From NCBI GenBank assembly GCA_022706165.1, contig JAKJDA010000144.1:1-7300 (forward strand): a stretch of 7,300 bases of DNA, given 5' to 3'. Below are positions 6,968 through 7,300 of the stretch, in pieces. Origin of the DNA: Candidatus Hydrogenedentota bacterium (GTDB lineage: Bacteria > Hydrogenedentota > Hydrogenedentia > Hydrogenedentales > SLHB01). The translations under genes and the position numbers were made by a program. Positions within the stretch are counted from its first letter, which is position 1; each line of letters starts with the position of its first letter. The notes beneath the pieces are model-generated. The model made no database searches, was not told the DNA's origin, and worked only from the letters and a program-made list of their open reading frames with translations.

Positions 6968-7280
6968 GATGGGGCACGGCGTCCAGAACGGAAGCCGGCG
7001 GGATGAAGAGCAGGTCGTAGCCGCGTCGGACGCATAGCAGCGGCAAGCCGATCTGGTGCCAGAGAAGGTTGAGGGTGGGAGGGCGAAACAACTCGCAGGC
7101 GTGACAAACGCCGGCTCCGGTCACGCCTTCCAGGAACATGTCCGTCTCATCCTTGTACAGGATGACTTCGAACTCGATGTCCGGCGCGATGGCGGGAAAC
7201 CGTTGGAGCAGGTGCGACATGTATTGGCTGATGCCGGATTTTCCGCTGTCGCCGCCGAATGTTGTCACGCCGATCCGCAT
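6843..7280 (-). CDS. GT4-family glycosyltransferase, N-terminal part (frameshifted)
   Basis: This frame encodes 145 residues, of which about the first 103 (7280 down to about 6975) are genuine; the rest is out-of-frame read-through. The start 'MRIGVTTFGGDSGKSGISQY' fits a GT4 acceptor-domain beta strand and glycine-rich loop, followed by 'MSHLLQRF'. Later 'LLWHQIGLPLL' and 'GYDLLFIPPASVL' match the helix and strand that precede the 'vHDl' segment in this family. That segment appears only in the next frame. The ATG is well placed after an AGGAG. Removing one C from the CCCC (minus strand) at 6971-6974 gives 'DAVP-IVANVMDL' and restores one 386-codon gene from 7280 to 6119. If the shift is real the gene may be inactive; if it is a sequence error it is a single intact gene. 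The orientation opposes the other four genes, so it belongs to a separate transcription unit. Confidence 0.75.
   Translation of the reverse strand: MRIGVTTFGGDSGKSGISQYMSHLLQRFPAIAPDIEFEVILYKDETDMFLEGVTGAGVCHACELFRPPTLNLLWHQIGLPLLCVRRGYDLLFIPPASVLDAVPHRGERHGLVGAAYRRKIRSASLVLQPARSPNAHSPVDGHPDA
6971..6974 (-). other. Probable frameshift site in the glycosyltransferase gene
   Basis: The run GGGG (CCCC on the coding strand) sits where protein similarity passes from one reading frame to the other. One base fewer makes Ala-Val-Pro-Ile-Val-Ala-Asn-Val-Met-Asp continuous. The total span 6119-7280 is 1162 bases, which is 387 codons plus exactly one extra base. The exact extra base could be anywhere in a few positions around this run. 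Confidence 0.7.
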
Positions 7281-7286
7281 AGGTTG

Positions 7287-7291
7287 CTCCT
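7287..7291 (-). promoter_or_regulatory. Shine-Dalgarno of the glycosyltransferase gene
   Basis: AGGAG on the minus strand lies 6 bases before the ATG at 7280-7278. It supports this start for the glycosyltransferase rather than the internal GTG at 6967. Confidence 0.75.
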
Positions 7292-7300
7292 GCAGGGGTC

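Noticed and set aside
6152..7006. 284-codon open frame on the plus strand opposite the glycosyltransferase
   Set aside because: The minus strand carries all the GT4 motifs. The plus frame has no recognisable family and is explained by high GC codon use.

Overview
The window is about 7.3 kb of GC-rich DNA (estimated near 60% GC by eye). It carries part of an exopolysaccharide or capsule assembly and export locus of a Gram-negative (two-membrane) bacterium. The evidence for two membranes is direct: one gene encodes an outer-membrane secretin-type channel with a signal peptide, and the next a Wzc-type inner-membrane co-polymerase with a tyrosine kinase domain. The phylum cannot be fixed from the sequence. 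My impression is a non-proteobacterial environmental lineage (PVC or Hydrogenedentota-like), but that is a guess.

Layout, left to right: (1) the 3' end of a TPR-repeat protein (1-615, +), whose N-terminus lies outside the window; (2) a 111-bp gap with a good Shine-Dalgarno; (3) a 492-residue exported protein (727-2205, +) joining a Wza-type polysaccharide export (PES) domain to a secretin N domain and a secretin channel domain; (4) after only 6 bp, a 749-residue Wzz/BY-kinase co-polymerase (2212-4461, +) ending in eight consecutive tyrosines; (5) a 136-bp gap with nothing recognisable; (6) a 514-residue polytopic membrane protein of the O-antigen ligase/Wzy polymerase type (4598-6142, +); (7) on the opposite strand, converging and overlapping by 24 bp, a GT4-family glycosyltransferase (7280 down to 6119). 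This last gene is split into two overlapping frames by an apparent single-base insertion near 6971-6974.

Reading the genes together: the glycosyltransferase would add a sugar to a lipid-linked repeat unit, and the Wzy/ligase-type protein would polymerise or transfer the glycan in the periplasm. The Wzc-like protein would set chain length and gate export through cycles of tyrosine phosphorylation. The PES-secretin hybrid would take the place of Wza as the outer-membrane exit. The TPR protein may be an assembly or scaffold factor, as TPR proteins are for several secretins and exopolysaccharide exporters. The hybrid exporter, transcriptionally tied to its kinase, is the most interesting part: it suggests a polysaccharide export route using a secretin barrel instead of the Wza helical barrel. 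The window lacks a flippase, an initiating phosphoglycosyltransferase, a phosphatase partner and a pilotin; these may lie outside it.
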